Positions 1 through 8,053 are shown, numbered from the stretch's first letter. The stretch is 10,346 bases of DNA from an uncultured Collinsella sp. (GCA_900545875.1 URAQ01000042.1:1-10346); one strand, 5' to 3'. Numbers and translations: made by a program. The notes: generated from the sequence alone by a model not told the origin.

Positions 1-1071
1 CTTGCCCTTGAAATCAGGTGCGCGGCCCTCACCGATATCGCGCAGAAGCTGGACGGCGGCGTATACGCCCTGGCTGTCCTCTCCCTCGATACCAAGCTTT
101 TTGTCGTTATGCGCGCCGATAGCGATATATACCGCGTCGAACTGCTCCTCAATATCGGAGAATGCAATGTCGCGGCCGATGGAGGTATCCGTATGTACCT
201 CGATGCCGGTGGACAGGATAAAGGAGATGTCCGCGTCCAGCTTCTCCTGCGGCAGGCGGTAGTCGGGGATGCCGTAGCGCAGCATGCCGCCGAGCTGCGG
301 CCGCTGGTCGTATACCACCACCTGATGCCCCATCAGAGAAAGGAAATAGGCGGCGGAAAGCCCGCCGGGGCCGCCGCCGATCACGGCGATGCGCTTGCCG
401 GTGTTGTCGGCCACGCTGGGCTTGTAATCGTTGAGGTCGCTGTGCTCAACGGCAAAACGCTTGAGGGCGAGGATGTTCATGGGATCGTCGACCATGCCGC
501 GACGGCAGTGCATCTCGCAGGGATGCTCGCACACCAAACCGCAGACGAGCGGCAGCGGGTTGTTCTTGCGGATGACCTTGACGGCATCGGCATAGCGGCC
601 GGCCTCGACCAGCGAAATGTAACCGGGAATGTCGACGTGCGCCGGGCAGCCCGAGACGCACGGGACGCGGGCCTCGCGGTCAAAGCCACAGGAGTGCTCG
701 CGGATGTGGTGCTCAAAGTCGTCGCGGAAACCGCGGATAGCCGTAAGCGCCATGGCGCCGGCCTCGTAACCGATGGCGCAGTCGCTCGAAAGATAGATGG
801 TGCGGGCGGTGCGCTCAATCAAGTTGAGCGTGGACTCGTCGGCGCGGCCCTCGAGCACATCGGCGAGCAGGTCGCTCAGCGCGCTCAGGCCCACGCGGCA
901 GGGCGTACACTTGCCGCAGCTCTGGGTGGAGCACAGGTTGACGAGCGCCGCCGTAAACTCGACGGGGCACGGGGCGAGCGAACTCACCGCCAGACGACGT
1001 CCGAGTGCATCGTGCAGGTCGTCCATGACGGCCTGAGCGTGGCTGCGTTCCATTACGTGCAGTCGAGCCAT
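1..1071 (-). CDS. Fe-S/FAD NAD(P)H oxidoreductase, NuoF-tail plus GltD-like, partial at left edge
   Basis: I see 357 codons with no stop, running off the left edge. The start at 1071 is an ATG with GAGAGGGG about six bases upstream. Residues 1-110 resemble the C-terminal 4Fe-4S domain of NuoF-type diaphorases: SCGKCTPCR holds C52, C55 and C58, with a fourth cysteine at C98 (SSDCAIG). Residues 128-192 carry a second cysteine set (VPCVSGCPAHVDIP, then VCGLVCEHPCEMHC), typical of the GltD-type iron-sulfur domain. From residue 228 the IAVIGGGPGG motif starts an FAD-binding fold like that of glutamate synthase small subunits. This order is known from SfrB-type NADPH oxidoreductases and from flavoprotein partners of FeFe hydrogenases and formate dehydrogenases. 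The likely role is moving electrons between NAD(P)H and an iron-sulfur partner in the cytoplasm. The partner gene, probably further left, is outside the window, so the substrate is unknown. The C-terminal NAD(P)H domain is also missing from view. Confidence 0.85.
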   Translation of the reverse strand, partial: MARLHVMERSHAQAVMDDLHDALGRRLAVSSLAPCPVEFTAALVNLCSTQSCGKCTPCRVGLSALSDLLADVLEGRADESTLNLIERTARTIYLSSDCAIGYEAGAMALTAIRGFRDDFEHHIREHSCGFDREARVPCVSGCPAHVDIPGYISLVEAGRYADAVKVIRKNNPLPLVCGLVCEHPCEMHCRRGMVDDPMNILALKRFAVEHSDLNDYKPSVADNTGKRIAVIGGGPGGLSAAYFLSLMGHQVVVYDQRPQLGGMLRYGIPDYRLPQEKLDADISFILSTGIEVHTDTSIGRDIAFSDIEEQFDAVYIAIGAHNDKKLGIEGEDSQGVYAAVQLLRDIGEGRAPDFKGK

Positions 1072-1257
1072 AAGATCCCCTCTCACATGGCAGCCCGGAG
1101 GCGAGGCCGGGCGAAATTGCTACACGCACAACACTGACCTAAAAAGTTGTGAGGTCTCCATACGGTTCGGCAGGCGGTATAAAATGTCACCCTCAGCGGT
1201 GAAATAGAACATTACCGCAGATAAATGCCATATTTGATAAAACGCGTTACCAAACGA
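1072..1257. other. Intergenic leader upstream of the oxidoreductase
   Basis: No gene is seen here. Just before the ribosome binding site of the oxidoreductase is a small GC hairpin (GCCCGG at 1093-1098 pairing with CCGGGC at 1107-1112). A weak minus-strand promoter candidate is TTTCAC (1204-1199), 17 bases, then TATACC (1181-1176). The -35 match is poor, so this is only a guess. Confidence 0.3.
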
Positions 1258-1295
1258 CAATGCCCCGCCCACGCAATCACGTGGACGGGGCATTG
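1258..1295 (-). terminator. Rho-independent-type terminator below the GH4 remnant
   Basis: Two 16-base arms (1258-1273 and 1280-1295) flank a six-base loop. The single non-Watson-Crick position is a G-U pair in the minus-strand RNA but a C-A mismatch in the plus-strand RNA, which favours minus-strand use. A moderately U-rich stretch (TCGTTTGG, then CGTTTTATC) follows on the minus strand. It lies 33 bases past the stop of the GH4 remnant and would separate the pilus transcript from the oxidoreductase gene. Confidence 0.65.
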
Positions 1296-1327
1296 CTCTA
1301 GGTATGCGGTCAGCGACCCTGTTGCTT

Positions 1328-1654
1328 TTACTTAAGCTCGGGCCAGTAACCCTTGTTGGCCTCGATCATGTCGTCGAGAACCTCCTTGGCGACCTTCATC
1401 GACGGGACCGTCTTGTTGAGCGTGAACGCCTTGAGCGCCTTCTCGTACGAACCCTCGATGCACGCCTCGACCACGAGCTTCTCGGAGTTGAGCTGCTGCA
1501 TCATGAGGCCCTGCTGGAACAGCGGGATGTTGTCGCGCGAGATGACCTCGGGGCCGTTCTTGCCGATGTAGGCGGGCAGCTCCACCATCGCGTCGTACGG
1601 CATGTTCGGGATCGCGCCGCGGTTCTGGCAAATGACCAGGAAGCGTGCGAAGGC
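1328..1654 (-). pseudogene. C-terminal remnant of a GH4 6-phospho-alpha-glucosidase-like gene
   Basis: The last 108 residues read as the C-terminus of a family 4 glycosidase of the GlvA/MalA type. Recognisable stretches are NRGAIPNMPYDAMVELPAYI, GLMMQQLNSEKLVVEACIEG, ALKAFTLNKTVPSMKVAKEV and the ending IEANKGYWPELK. Such enzymes are about 440 residues long, hydrolyse 6-phospho-glucosides such as maltose 6-phosphate, and need NAD+ and a divalent metal bound by the missing N-terminal part. Upstream of about 1654 the frame stays open, but its translation no longer looks like GH4 and it runs into the antisense-frame shadow of the sortase tail. No start codon with a ribosome binding site serves it. 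It is therefore a broken fragment, probably left by a deletion or by arrival of the pilus operon. The N-terminal half is not seen elsewhere in the window. The exact break, about 1646-1660, is estimated by eye. Confidence 0.75.
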
Positions 1655-1691
1655 GTTACACTTCGAGCGATATTGAGCACCAACGCGGGCG

Positions 1692-2831
1692 CTAGCGCAG
1701 GTGTCGCCCGCGATACTTAGGAGAATTGGCATCGGAATTGGGGAAAGCCGAGGAGGCTGAAGCAGATGAGGCGGAGGGGGCCGCAGGCCTGGAGGCTCCC
1801 ACGGTCCACCCGTTTCCGCCATCGCCACAAGCTGCGTCGGCGCCCAGCGTCACCGCGGCGGCAACGGCAGCACGCTGCGCCGCGCGCCGCTTCTTGCGCA
1901 CGTGCCCGGCCACAACGAGACCCACAACAATCGCCAGCAGCGCGCCCAGAACGCCCAGCGCCACCGCGGTGGTGTTAATGCCCTGTGCCTCCTCGGGCGC
2001 GGGGACCTCATCCGGAATATCCGCCCGCACACCCGATACGAGCAGGCGGTGCGAGTTCACGCCGTAGGGCGTGCAGGTCATGAGCGTCACGCGGTCCTCG
2101 CCGGCGGTCACGCGCAACTTGGAATCGTCGTCGGGCTCGATCACGTCTATGCGGTCGATCTTGTAGCCCAGTTCCTCGCCCATCACCTCGATGTAAAACG
2201 AGTCGCCAACCTGCAGCTCGTCCAGGCGCGTAAACAGGAGCGAGCCCGGCACGCCGCGGTGACCGGTAAGCACGGCGTGCGTGCTCGCGCCGCCCACGGG
2301 CAGCGATGTTCCATATAGGTGGCCGGCGCCCGCGGCGAGCACCTCGGTGGAGGTGCCGTGGTACACGGGCAGGTTCACGTCGATCTTGGGAATGCGCACC
2401 GAGCACATAAGGCCCGATCCCGCGTCAAGAAGCCCCTGGTAGGTTGTATCTTGCGAGGCGATGGAATCCTCAGAGCCAGAGGCGGTGGAGGCGCCGGAGG
2501 TACTACCGAACGGATCCACGACCTCGCCGATGACGTCCTGACCGCCGGCGGCCAACTGCTCGTTGTAGGCGCGCGCGGCCGCGAGGGCCTCCTCCGCCTT
2601 CGGATAGGGCCAGCCATCAACCGTGTTGGCGGCCGCGGTAACTGCGGCCGTCTGCTCGGCCTGGGACATGGCGCGCAGGGCGAGGGGCGTGGCCACGATA
2701 ACAAAGCCGGCGACAAGGCACAGAAGGGAAAGCAGGCGCAGGGCGAGGGGCGGTTTACGTCGGCTGGGGGAAGCCGGGTTCGAACCGACGCTCGGCGTGC
2801 GCATCGTCGATACGGGCTTGATTGCCTTCAT
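1692..2831 (-). CDS. Class C pilin-polymerising sortase
   Basis: This 379-residue membrane transpeptidase would cut LPxTG-type signals between Thr and Gly and join pilin subunits through a lysine. The start at 2831 is chosen because GGAGGTG lies six bases upstream; the open frame extends further up but without support. Residues about 33-53 form an N-terminal membrane span. D106-P107-F108 matches the lid motif that covers the active site in class C enzymes. The catalytic set is H191 (LTGHRG), C253 (TLMTCTPYG) and R262 (SHRLLVSG). A second membrane span at about 289-309 is followed by basic HVRKKRR, also typical of class C. The last 60 or so residues are an unusual Ala/Ser-rich tail ending PKYRGRHLR. 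It may have been altered where the operon joins the GH4 remnant just downstream. The gene lies 165 bases below the shaft pilin, which is its expected substrate along with the tip adhesin. Confidence 0.93.
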   Translation of the reverse strand: MKAIKPVSTMRTPSVGSNPASPSRRKPPLALRLLSLLCLVAGFVIVATPLALRAMSQAEQTAAVTAAANTVDGWPYPKAEEALAAARAYNEQLAAGGQDVIGEVVDPFGSTSGASTASGSEDSIASQDTTYQGLLDAGSGLMCSVRIPKIDVNLPVYHGTSTEVLAAGAGHLYGTSLPVGGASTHAVLTGHRGVPGSLLFTRLDELQVGDSFYIEVMGEELGYKIDRIDVIEPDDDSKLRVTAGEDRVTLMTCTPYGVNSHRLLVSGVRADIPDEVPAPEEAQGINTTAVALGVLGALLAIVVGLVVAGHVRKKRRAAQRAAVAAAVTLGADAACGDGGNGWTVGASRPAAPSASSASASSAFPNSDANSPKYRGRHLR

Positions 2832-2837
2832 GTGGTT

Positions 2838-2844
2838 CACCTCC
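2838..2844 (-). promoter_or_regulatory. Sortase ribosome binding site
   Basis: GGAGGTG on the minus strand, six bases before ATG at 2831, fixes the sortase start and rules out the longer open frame reaching 2987. One base upstream begins the 3' arm of a hairpin (see 2846-2911), so the site is almost touching an RNA structure. Confidence 0.8.
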
Positions 2845-2845
2845 G

Positions 2846-2911
2846 GGGGTGTGGGTGCGAGGACACGGTTAATGCACCACACCCCGCCGCGGGTCCAAGC
2901 GCGACGGGGTG
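2846..2911 (-). promoter_or_regulatory. Sortase leader with two competing hairpins
   Basis: In the 165-base spacer between pilin and sortase, stem A pairs 2911-2900 with 2891-2880 (CACCCCG and CGCG segments, split by one G-U pair, with an eight-base loop). Stem B pairs 2885-2874 with 2858-2846 (GGGGTGTGGTGC with GCACCCACACCCC, one bulged base, 15-base loop). Bases 2880-2885 are needed by both, so the two cannot form together. Stem B ends next to the Shine-Dalgarno. No U-run follows either stem. This may lower or tune sortase expression relative to pilin, or mark an mRNA processing site. The function is inferred only. Confidence 0.45.
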
Positions 2912-2996
2912 CGGCGAAAGGGAATGTGAGAACGCGGCGCACGGGCGCTGATAGGAGACGACGATCGCCCGCTCGCCGCGTCATCAAGCTAGGGAA

Positions 2997-4775
2997 TTAA
3001 GAGCGCATACGTGCACTCAGGGCAAAGGCGGCGCCAGCAGCCATGAGCAGCACGCCCACGGTGATGAAAACCTTGATGCCCAGGTCACCGGTCAAGGGCA
3101 GCTCGGTGAGGTTCTTGGCGTTCCAAATCTTGATGGTCGAGTTCTCAACGGAGACGCGAGGATCGGTATTCTTTGGGTCCTTGGCACAAGAGACGGCAGT
3201 GATGGTCTTCTGGCCCTCGGGATCGTCGGACTTCACCGTAGCGGATACCGTAAAGGTGAACTTCGGCAGGGAGACGGCGGTGTAACCATTGGGAGGAACG
3301 ATCTCCTCGATCTCATACGTGCCAGCGTCGAGACCATTAAAGTTGATGACGCCATCGTCGGTGGCGAACACGCCAACTTCGGCACCACCCTGAGTTTCCT
3401 TAGTCGGAGTCGTGGTCAGGGTCTTCCATGCGCCGTTCTCGTAACCGAGATAGCTGCTTCCCGCCTTGATCGTGAACTTAGCACCCGAGAGCTTAGTGGT
3501 CATGTCCTTGGCGGTCTTCACGATGTTGAACTTATAGGAGTAGACATTCACCTCGTTACCAGGAATGGTCTGCTCATCGGAGATGTTGTTGGGGTTGTGC
3601 GACCAGGTAAGTGAGTCCTTGTTGGGGTTGCCTTGGATGGCGGTGGAGTCAGAAAGCTTGGCATCTGCATCAAGGGTAGCACTCACCAGTACGGTCACCT
3701 TTGCGCCCTCGTTCAGCGCAGTAGCGCCCGCAACCTGGTTCACGTAGTTGCCAAGGTCGATGACGGTATCTACACCTCCGGCGTACTTACTATCGGTATC
3801 AGAAGTGGCAGCATAGGAAACACTGTAGTCGTTACTCACCTTAAGAGTAACGTCTCCAACCTTGACCGATTCAACCTTTACGCCCGTGGCGACGTTACCG
3901 ACAATCGAAGAAATGGCAGAACTAGCAGTGTCGTTGATCTTGAACACACGTTTGGTCGAATAGCCGGTGTAGTACGGAACGGTAGTCTCAAGCGTGTAGT
4001 ACACGGTGTCGCCCACGGAGAAGGACGGCTCATAGTTGTAGGTGCCGTCAGCATTGGCAAGATGCTTAGAGATGGTCGGAATCACGTTCTTCACGGTAAC
4101 GGTGCCATCGACATCGGTGCCCGCAATGCTCGTCGGCGTAATGATGGGCAGCGAGAAGGACTCCTTGTCCGCAGCGGGATTGGTAACGTCCTTCAGGAAC
4201 CAGATACCCGGGACGTTAAAGGTTTTCACATTGGCGTTGCCGGCCGTAGACGTGGTGAACTCGGTTGCAGCAGGAGTACCAGGGAAGGTCTGGTCCTCGA
4301 GGTTCTGGGCAAAGGTGCGCAGCGCGGCATCATTGTTCCAAGGCGAGGAGAGGTTAGGGGCTCCGCTATTGCTAAACACCCGCATGATCAGGAAGCCCAT
4401 AGGGTTGTTCGACGCGTTGCCCTCGGACACAAAGAAGTTCTTGTCCTGCTTGTAGGCAGTAAGCACGTTCCGGGCATCGCCCGTCCCATCAATGACAGCA
4501 TTGAAGTTCATCGCGCCCTCGATGGTGCTCACGAGCGCATCGGTGGTATCAATCGTATAGGCAATCGACTTGTCATTGCCAACAACAACGTCCTTCAGCT
4601 CGGCAAGCTGCCAGCCGTTGAACGTGTGATCGGCAGCATCCGTCGACTGCTTGTTGATCGTAATGCTGTAGGTGGGATCCGCAGCCTTGGCCACGGGCGC
4701 GGCGCCCACCAGGCCGGTTACGGCGATCGCTACGGCAGCAGCGCCGGCGATCAGCTTTTGTACGAATCGGTTCAT
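2997..4775 (-). CDS. Major (shaft) pilin, LPLTG-anchored isopeptide fimbrial protein
   Basis: A 592-residue secreted protein, the expected shaft subunit of the pilus. The start at 4775 is preceded by AAAGGGGA five bases upstream; 13 further open codons above it lack a ribosome binding site. Residues 1-31 are a signal peptide, probably cut after AKA. Residues about 32-228 form the N-terminal pilin domain. About 230-410 resembles the fimbrial isopeptide D2 domain, with a candidate bond-forming lysine K237 (IPTISKHL) and a VGDTVYYTLETTVP strand. About 413-545 is a Cna-B/SpaA-type domain starting VYSYKFNIVKT, with an E-box at 487-498 (YEIEEIVPPNGY). LPLTG at 559-563 is followed by a hydrophobic span and RMRS. 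The usual VYPK pilin motif is not present; TVTVKNV, with K229, sits where it would be expected. The gene starts 39 bases after the tip gene stop, so it is probably co-transcribed. Confidence 0.93.
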   Translation of the reverse strand: MNRFVQKLIAGAAAVAIAVTGLVGAAPVAKAADPTYSITINKQSTDAADHTFNGWQLAELKDVVVGNDKSIAYTIDTTDALVSTIEGAMNFNAVIDGTGDARNVLTAYKQDKNFFVSEGNASNNPMGFLIMRVFSNSGAPNLSSPWNNDAALRTFAQNLEDQTFPGTPAATEFTTSTAGNANVKTFNVPGIWFLKDVTNPAADKESFSLPIITPTSIAGTDVDGTVTVKNVIPTISKHLANADGTYNYEPSFSVGDTVYYTLETTVPYYTGYSTKRVFKINDTASSAISSIVGNVATGVKVESVKVGDVTLKVSNDYSVSYAATSDTDSKYAGGVDTVIDLGNYVNQVAGATALNEGAKVTVLVSATLDADAKLSDSTAIQGNPNKDSLTWSHNPNNISDEQTIPGNEVNVYSYKFNIVKTAKDMTTKLSGAKFTIKAGSSYLGYENGAWKTLTTTPTKETQGGAEVGVFATDDGVINFNGLDAGTYEIEEIVPPNGYTAVSLPKFTFTVSATVKSDDPEGQKTITAVSCAKDPKNTDPRVSVENSTIKIWNAKNLTELPLTGDLGIKVFITVGVLLMAAGAAFALSARMRS

Positions 4776-4814
4776 GATTCCCCTTTCAGAAATGAGCCCG
4801 ACATTCATAAACAT

Positions 4815-7800
4815 CTATCTACCAGCGCCATCGGACGGGTCGTCCTGGCGGCGCTTTGTAGCGAACCAATACGTTCCCGCGGCGATGCCGCCCAGAAGCA
4901 TGAGACCGGCACCCACGAGAAACATGGAGTTCTCGGTCCAACCCGCGCCGGTGAGCGGGAGGTCCGTGAGGACTTTCACGTTGGTGAAGGTAGAGGCGGG
5001 TATGGCGTTGGGCGCGTCGGCGGTGCCGATGACGGTGTCCGGACTGAGCACGTTGCCCATGTCGTCCTTTACCTGCGTGACCGTAGTGGAAGTGGTGAGG
5101 CCGGAGTACTTGCCGGTCTTCTCGTCCAAGACGGCTTTCACGGTGACGGCCACTTGGTACTCGGCCTTGGAGTAGCGGAGCTTGTCGATGGCATCGGCGT
5201 CGGGCGCGACCTCCTTCACCGTGTAGGTGTAAGTCTTGGCGCCCGTCGGGTTCGAAGCGTCGTTCGTGGCGAGGTACTCTTTGGAGAACGAGATTTCGCC
5301 AAAAGATGCCTCGATGTCGTTGACCTTGGTGGAGTCTGCGGGAGCGACGGAAATAGTCTTCGAGTCAGGCATAGGAGCGCTATCCTTATTTGGCCCCGTA
5401 GCCTCGATGTTGAAGTCGAACGCAACGTATTTACCGCTGGAATCCTTCGGCCAGTCCGTATTACGGACGGATTTAATCACCGGGATTTTCACGGACGTAA
5501 CGGAGCACGAGTCGGAGATGTACGTAATGCCATCAACGATGTTCGGCTGCTCGTTCTCGATCCACGTAATGGAGCCGCTTGTGCTGTCCACCGTGAACTT
5601 GTAGGTGTTCTTGTTCAGTTCGTAGCCAAACGGAGCCTGGGTCTCCGTGAGCGTGTACGTGCCCGGCAGCAAATCGGCCAATGTGAACTTGCCATCCTTG
5701 GCGTCGGTATCGGCCCAAGTGGTTTCGCTCGGAGTCGATTGGTCACTCACGGTCCAGGACTGCGCCTCAGTCAAGCCATCGGCACCCAGTTTCGCAAGCT
5801 TCCACTCGGAACCAGCCAAAGGAGTGTGTTCTGCATCGTCCTTCTCCACCTTGGCCCAAGACACCGTACCGGTGATCTTGGTGTTGGCGATGGCACCCGT
5901 GGTGTTAGAAGGTGTGAACGGAACCTCGTTCCCGTTCTCATCCACGTAGCCCTGGACATAGTTCACCGACTCACCAGCATTGTTCATGGTTGCGTAGTAG
6001 ATCTTGTCCGAAACCTGGTAACCCTCCGGCGCCGTCTCCTCTTTGATGTAATAGGTGAATGCCGGATTAGAATCCGAGATCTCCTTACTCGGATCGGCCT
6101 TCTGGTTCAAATAGTTGAACTGAAGCTTGCCATCAGTAGAAGCGTAATCGTTGGCAGCGCCATCCGTTACCGTAACGATGGGACCCGTCCCGTTCTTGGC
6201 ATCTTTGACAGTGCCGTATATCGTCCACGAGGAACCGGGAAGCAGCTTAGTACCATCCGCAGCGTCGACCTTGCTCCATGCAATGGAGGAACCGTCCGGT
6301 GTATACGAGCCAGACCACGGGAAGTTGTGACGCTCCTGGTCCATATCGATAACGGAAGCCGAGTTACCCTCACCAAATGCTGCGGCAACCTTCGGGCTGT
6401 TCATTGAGAAATCGGCGCCGGCGTACACACGACCATTGGTGGTCACATGGTCGTCGAAGCTTCCGTTGGGAACGAGAATCGATCCGATCATAGCCGCCGC
6501 AGGATCGTCGTCAGTCCACTTGGCACCGGTAGTTGCGCCATCGTATCCCCAGTCCGCGCGGTCCTCTCCCGCGATGCCGCCCCGAATGGTAAGGCTTTGC
6601 GTATCGACAAAGTTCCACATGATGGACTGGGAAGCCGTCGCGTATGCTTCACCCAGTGCCTTGCCGGAATATTGAGTTTCGTAACCACGCGAAATCTCGA
6701 TGCCGTTCCACCAAAAGCGCCAGCCATTGTGGAACTCAATATTCGAAGATCCGGTAACGTTCACAACAACCGAGGCGCCCTCGGGAATGTCCTCGAATGC
6801 GAAATCAACGCCACGATAATACTCGTTGTTGTATGTATTGCTCAGCTGAGAAGCATCGATGGTGAACACCTGCTGCATAGAGGTGTTGTCGCCCTCAAAC
6901 GTGATAAGACGCTCGCTATTCTTGAATTGCTTACCATTGAGCGACGTATCGGCGCAGTCCTCATTGATGGTCTTATTCGACCCATCAAACACCAGGCCAT
7001 AGCTACAATCCGTCTTGTTGTACTTGTTGATGATGTAGCGGTTGTCCTTATCGCACGCCGGAGCAACGCCGTAGCTCACTTTGCCCGTCTTCGCAAACGA
7101 ATTCAGCTGATTAGAAAGCGTGTTGAGATAGCCTGTCTCTCCGCTGTAATTCGAATAATCCTTGCCATTAATGTCCTTGAGGAAGTTAACTTGGTTGAAC
7201 AGAGTACTGTCCTGAGCGTTCTCGCCCGCGTACCAATAACCCTGGGTTTTCACCACAGACTGGCGCCCGTTATTAGTATTCCAATAGGTAATGGGACCGG
7301 CGATCTTCGCGGTGTAGTCATAGCCAGCGGAGTCAGCCGTTCTCGCTTTGCCGACCCAAGCGCCTTTGTTCCAAGCGCCAACGGTAGTCTTCCCCGGCAA
7401 GTCGCCGCTGTAACCAACGCTCATGTTGGTGATCGCACTGTCGATTCCAGCCACCGCAAGCACGGTGCTGCCGTCGACAGGACGGAACTGGGAACCAAAA
7501 CCAACGGTGCCAAAGCGGAAACCAGCGCCAATACCTTCATAGGGCCAGCTCTCTTTGAGTGGATTCATGGCAAGCTTGCCACGGACCACGGTAAGGCCCT
7601 CCGCCTCAGCGGCATATGAGCCGGTGGGGGCGTTATTCGCATCAAGAGTGCTAGTTTTGTTCGGCTTACCACCGATGTACATGTCGCGGCCGACGTAGGT
7701 GGCCACGCCGGGATCGGGGGTGGAGATATCGATATTCGTACCGATACCGATAGACGTGGGCTTGTAGATGCCCTTGTTCACAGTAGTAGCCGCGTTCGCA

Positions 7801-8053
7801 GAGGTGGCGGCGCTATTCTGGTTTTCGGCATCCTCGCTGGTGTTATCTACATCAGTAGACTCACTTGAGGAACCCCCCCCATCACAGTTTCCTCGGTAGA
7901 ATCTGCCTGGGAATCGTTGGCAATGGCCTGCGAGATCGGAGGCATGACGAGCGACAGTACCAGGCTCAACACGGAGGCTCCGCACAAAACGCCTGCCAGT
8001 ACACGGCGCGTCGCTTTTTTACTCTGCTTAGTTTTTTCTGAATTCGCTTTCAT
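4815..8053 (-). CDS. Pilus tip adhesin, interrupted by a poly-G frameshift (probable phase-OFF state)
   Basis: The gene begins at 8053, with GGGGAGGAG about seven bases upstream. Codons 1-60 encode a long basic-hydrophobic signal peptide, probably cut after QAIA (residue 45). At the G tract (7880-7873) the frame shifts and translation would end at 7847 after 68 residues. With one more G the frame continues to 4815 as about 1079 residues; numbers below use that version. A Ser/Asp/Glu/Ala-rich linker (about 62-94) leads to a choice-of-anchor A domain (about 95-560; note ATYVGRDMYIGG, IMWNFVDTQSLTIRGGIA and MIGSILVPNGSF). Two SpaA/Cna-B domains follow, with K595 and E-box 669-679 (YIKEETAPEGY), then K735 and E-box 800-811 (YTLTETQAPFGY). 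A FctA-like isopeptide domain (about 850-1020, K861) precedes LPLTG (1032-1036), a membrane span and basic KRR. Size, first place in the operon and architecture suggest the tip adhesin. Its ligand is unknown. Confidence 0.85.
7873..7880 (-). repeat. G8 homopolymer tract, candidate phase-variation switch
   Basis: Eight consecutive G on the coding strand (C on the strand shown), the longest G/C run I see in the window. It lies at codons 58-61, just after the signal peptide, where extra glycines would be harmless. Eight G put the downstream frame out of register. Nine give ATG GGG GGG GGT TCC and restore it, as would six. Confidence 0.8.

Noticed and set aside
109..1137. A 342-codon open frame on the plus strand
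   Set aside because: It is the antisense shadow of the oxidoreductase, whose minus-strand product carries clear cysteine and FAD motifs.
3633..6407. A 924-codon open frame on the plus strand across the pilin genes
   Set aside because: It is antisense to two well-supported pilins, its translation has no recognisable domain and is rich in Arg/Val/Gly as expected of an antisense shadow, and no ribosome binding site is convincing.
4815..7985. Reading the adhesin as a 1056-residue protein starting at 7985
   Set aside because: The first 35 residues of that frame are antisignal-like and come from the out-of-frame signal-peptide region; no ribosome binding site or secretion signal would exist. The start at 8053 with a frameshift fits far better.
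7970..7990. Lipobox around C24 of the adhesin signal (GVLCGAS)
   Set aside because: The residue before the cysteine is Leu, which does not fit lipoprotein signal peptidase sites. The LPLTG anchor at the other end and an AIA cleavage site explain secretion.
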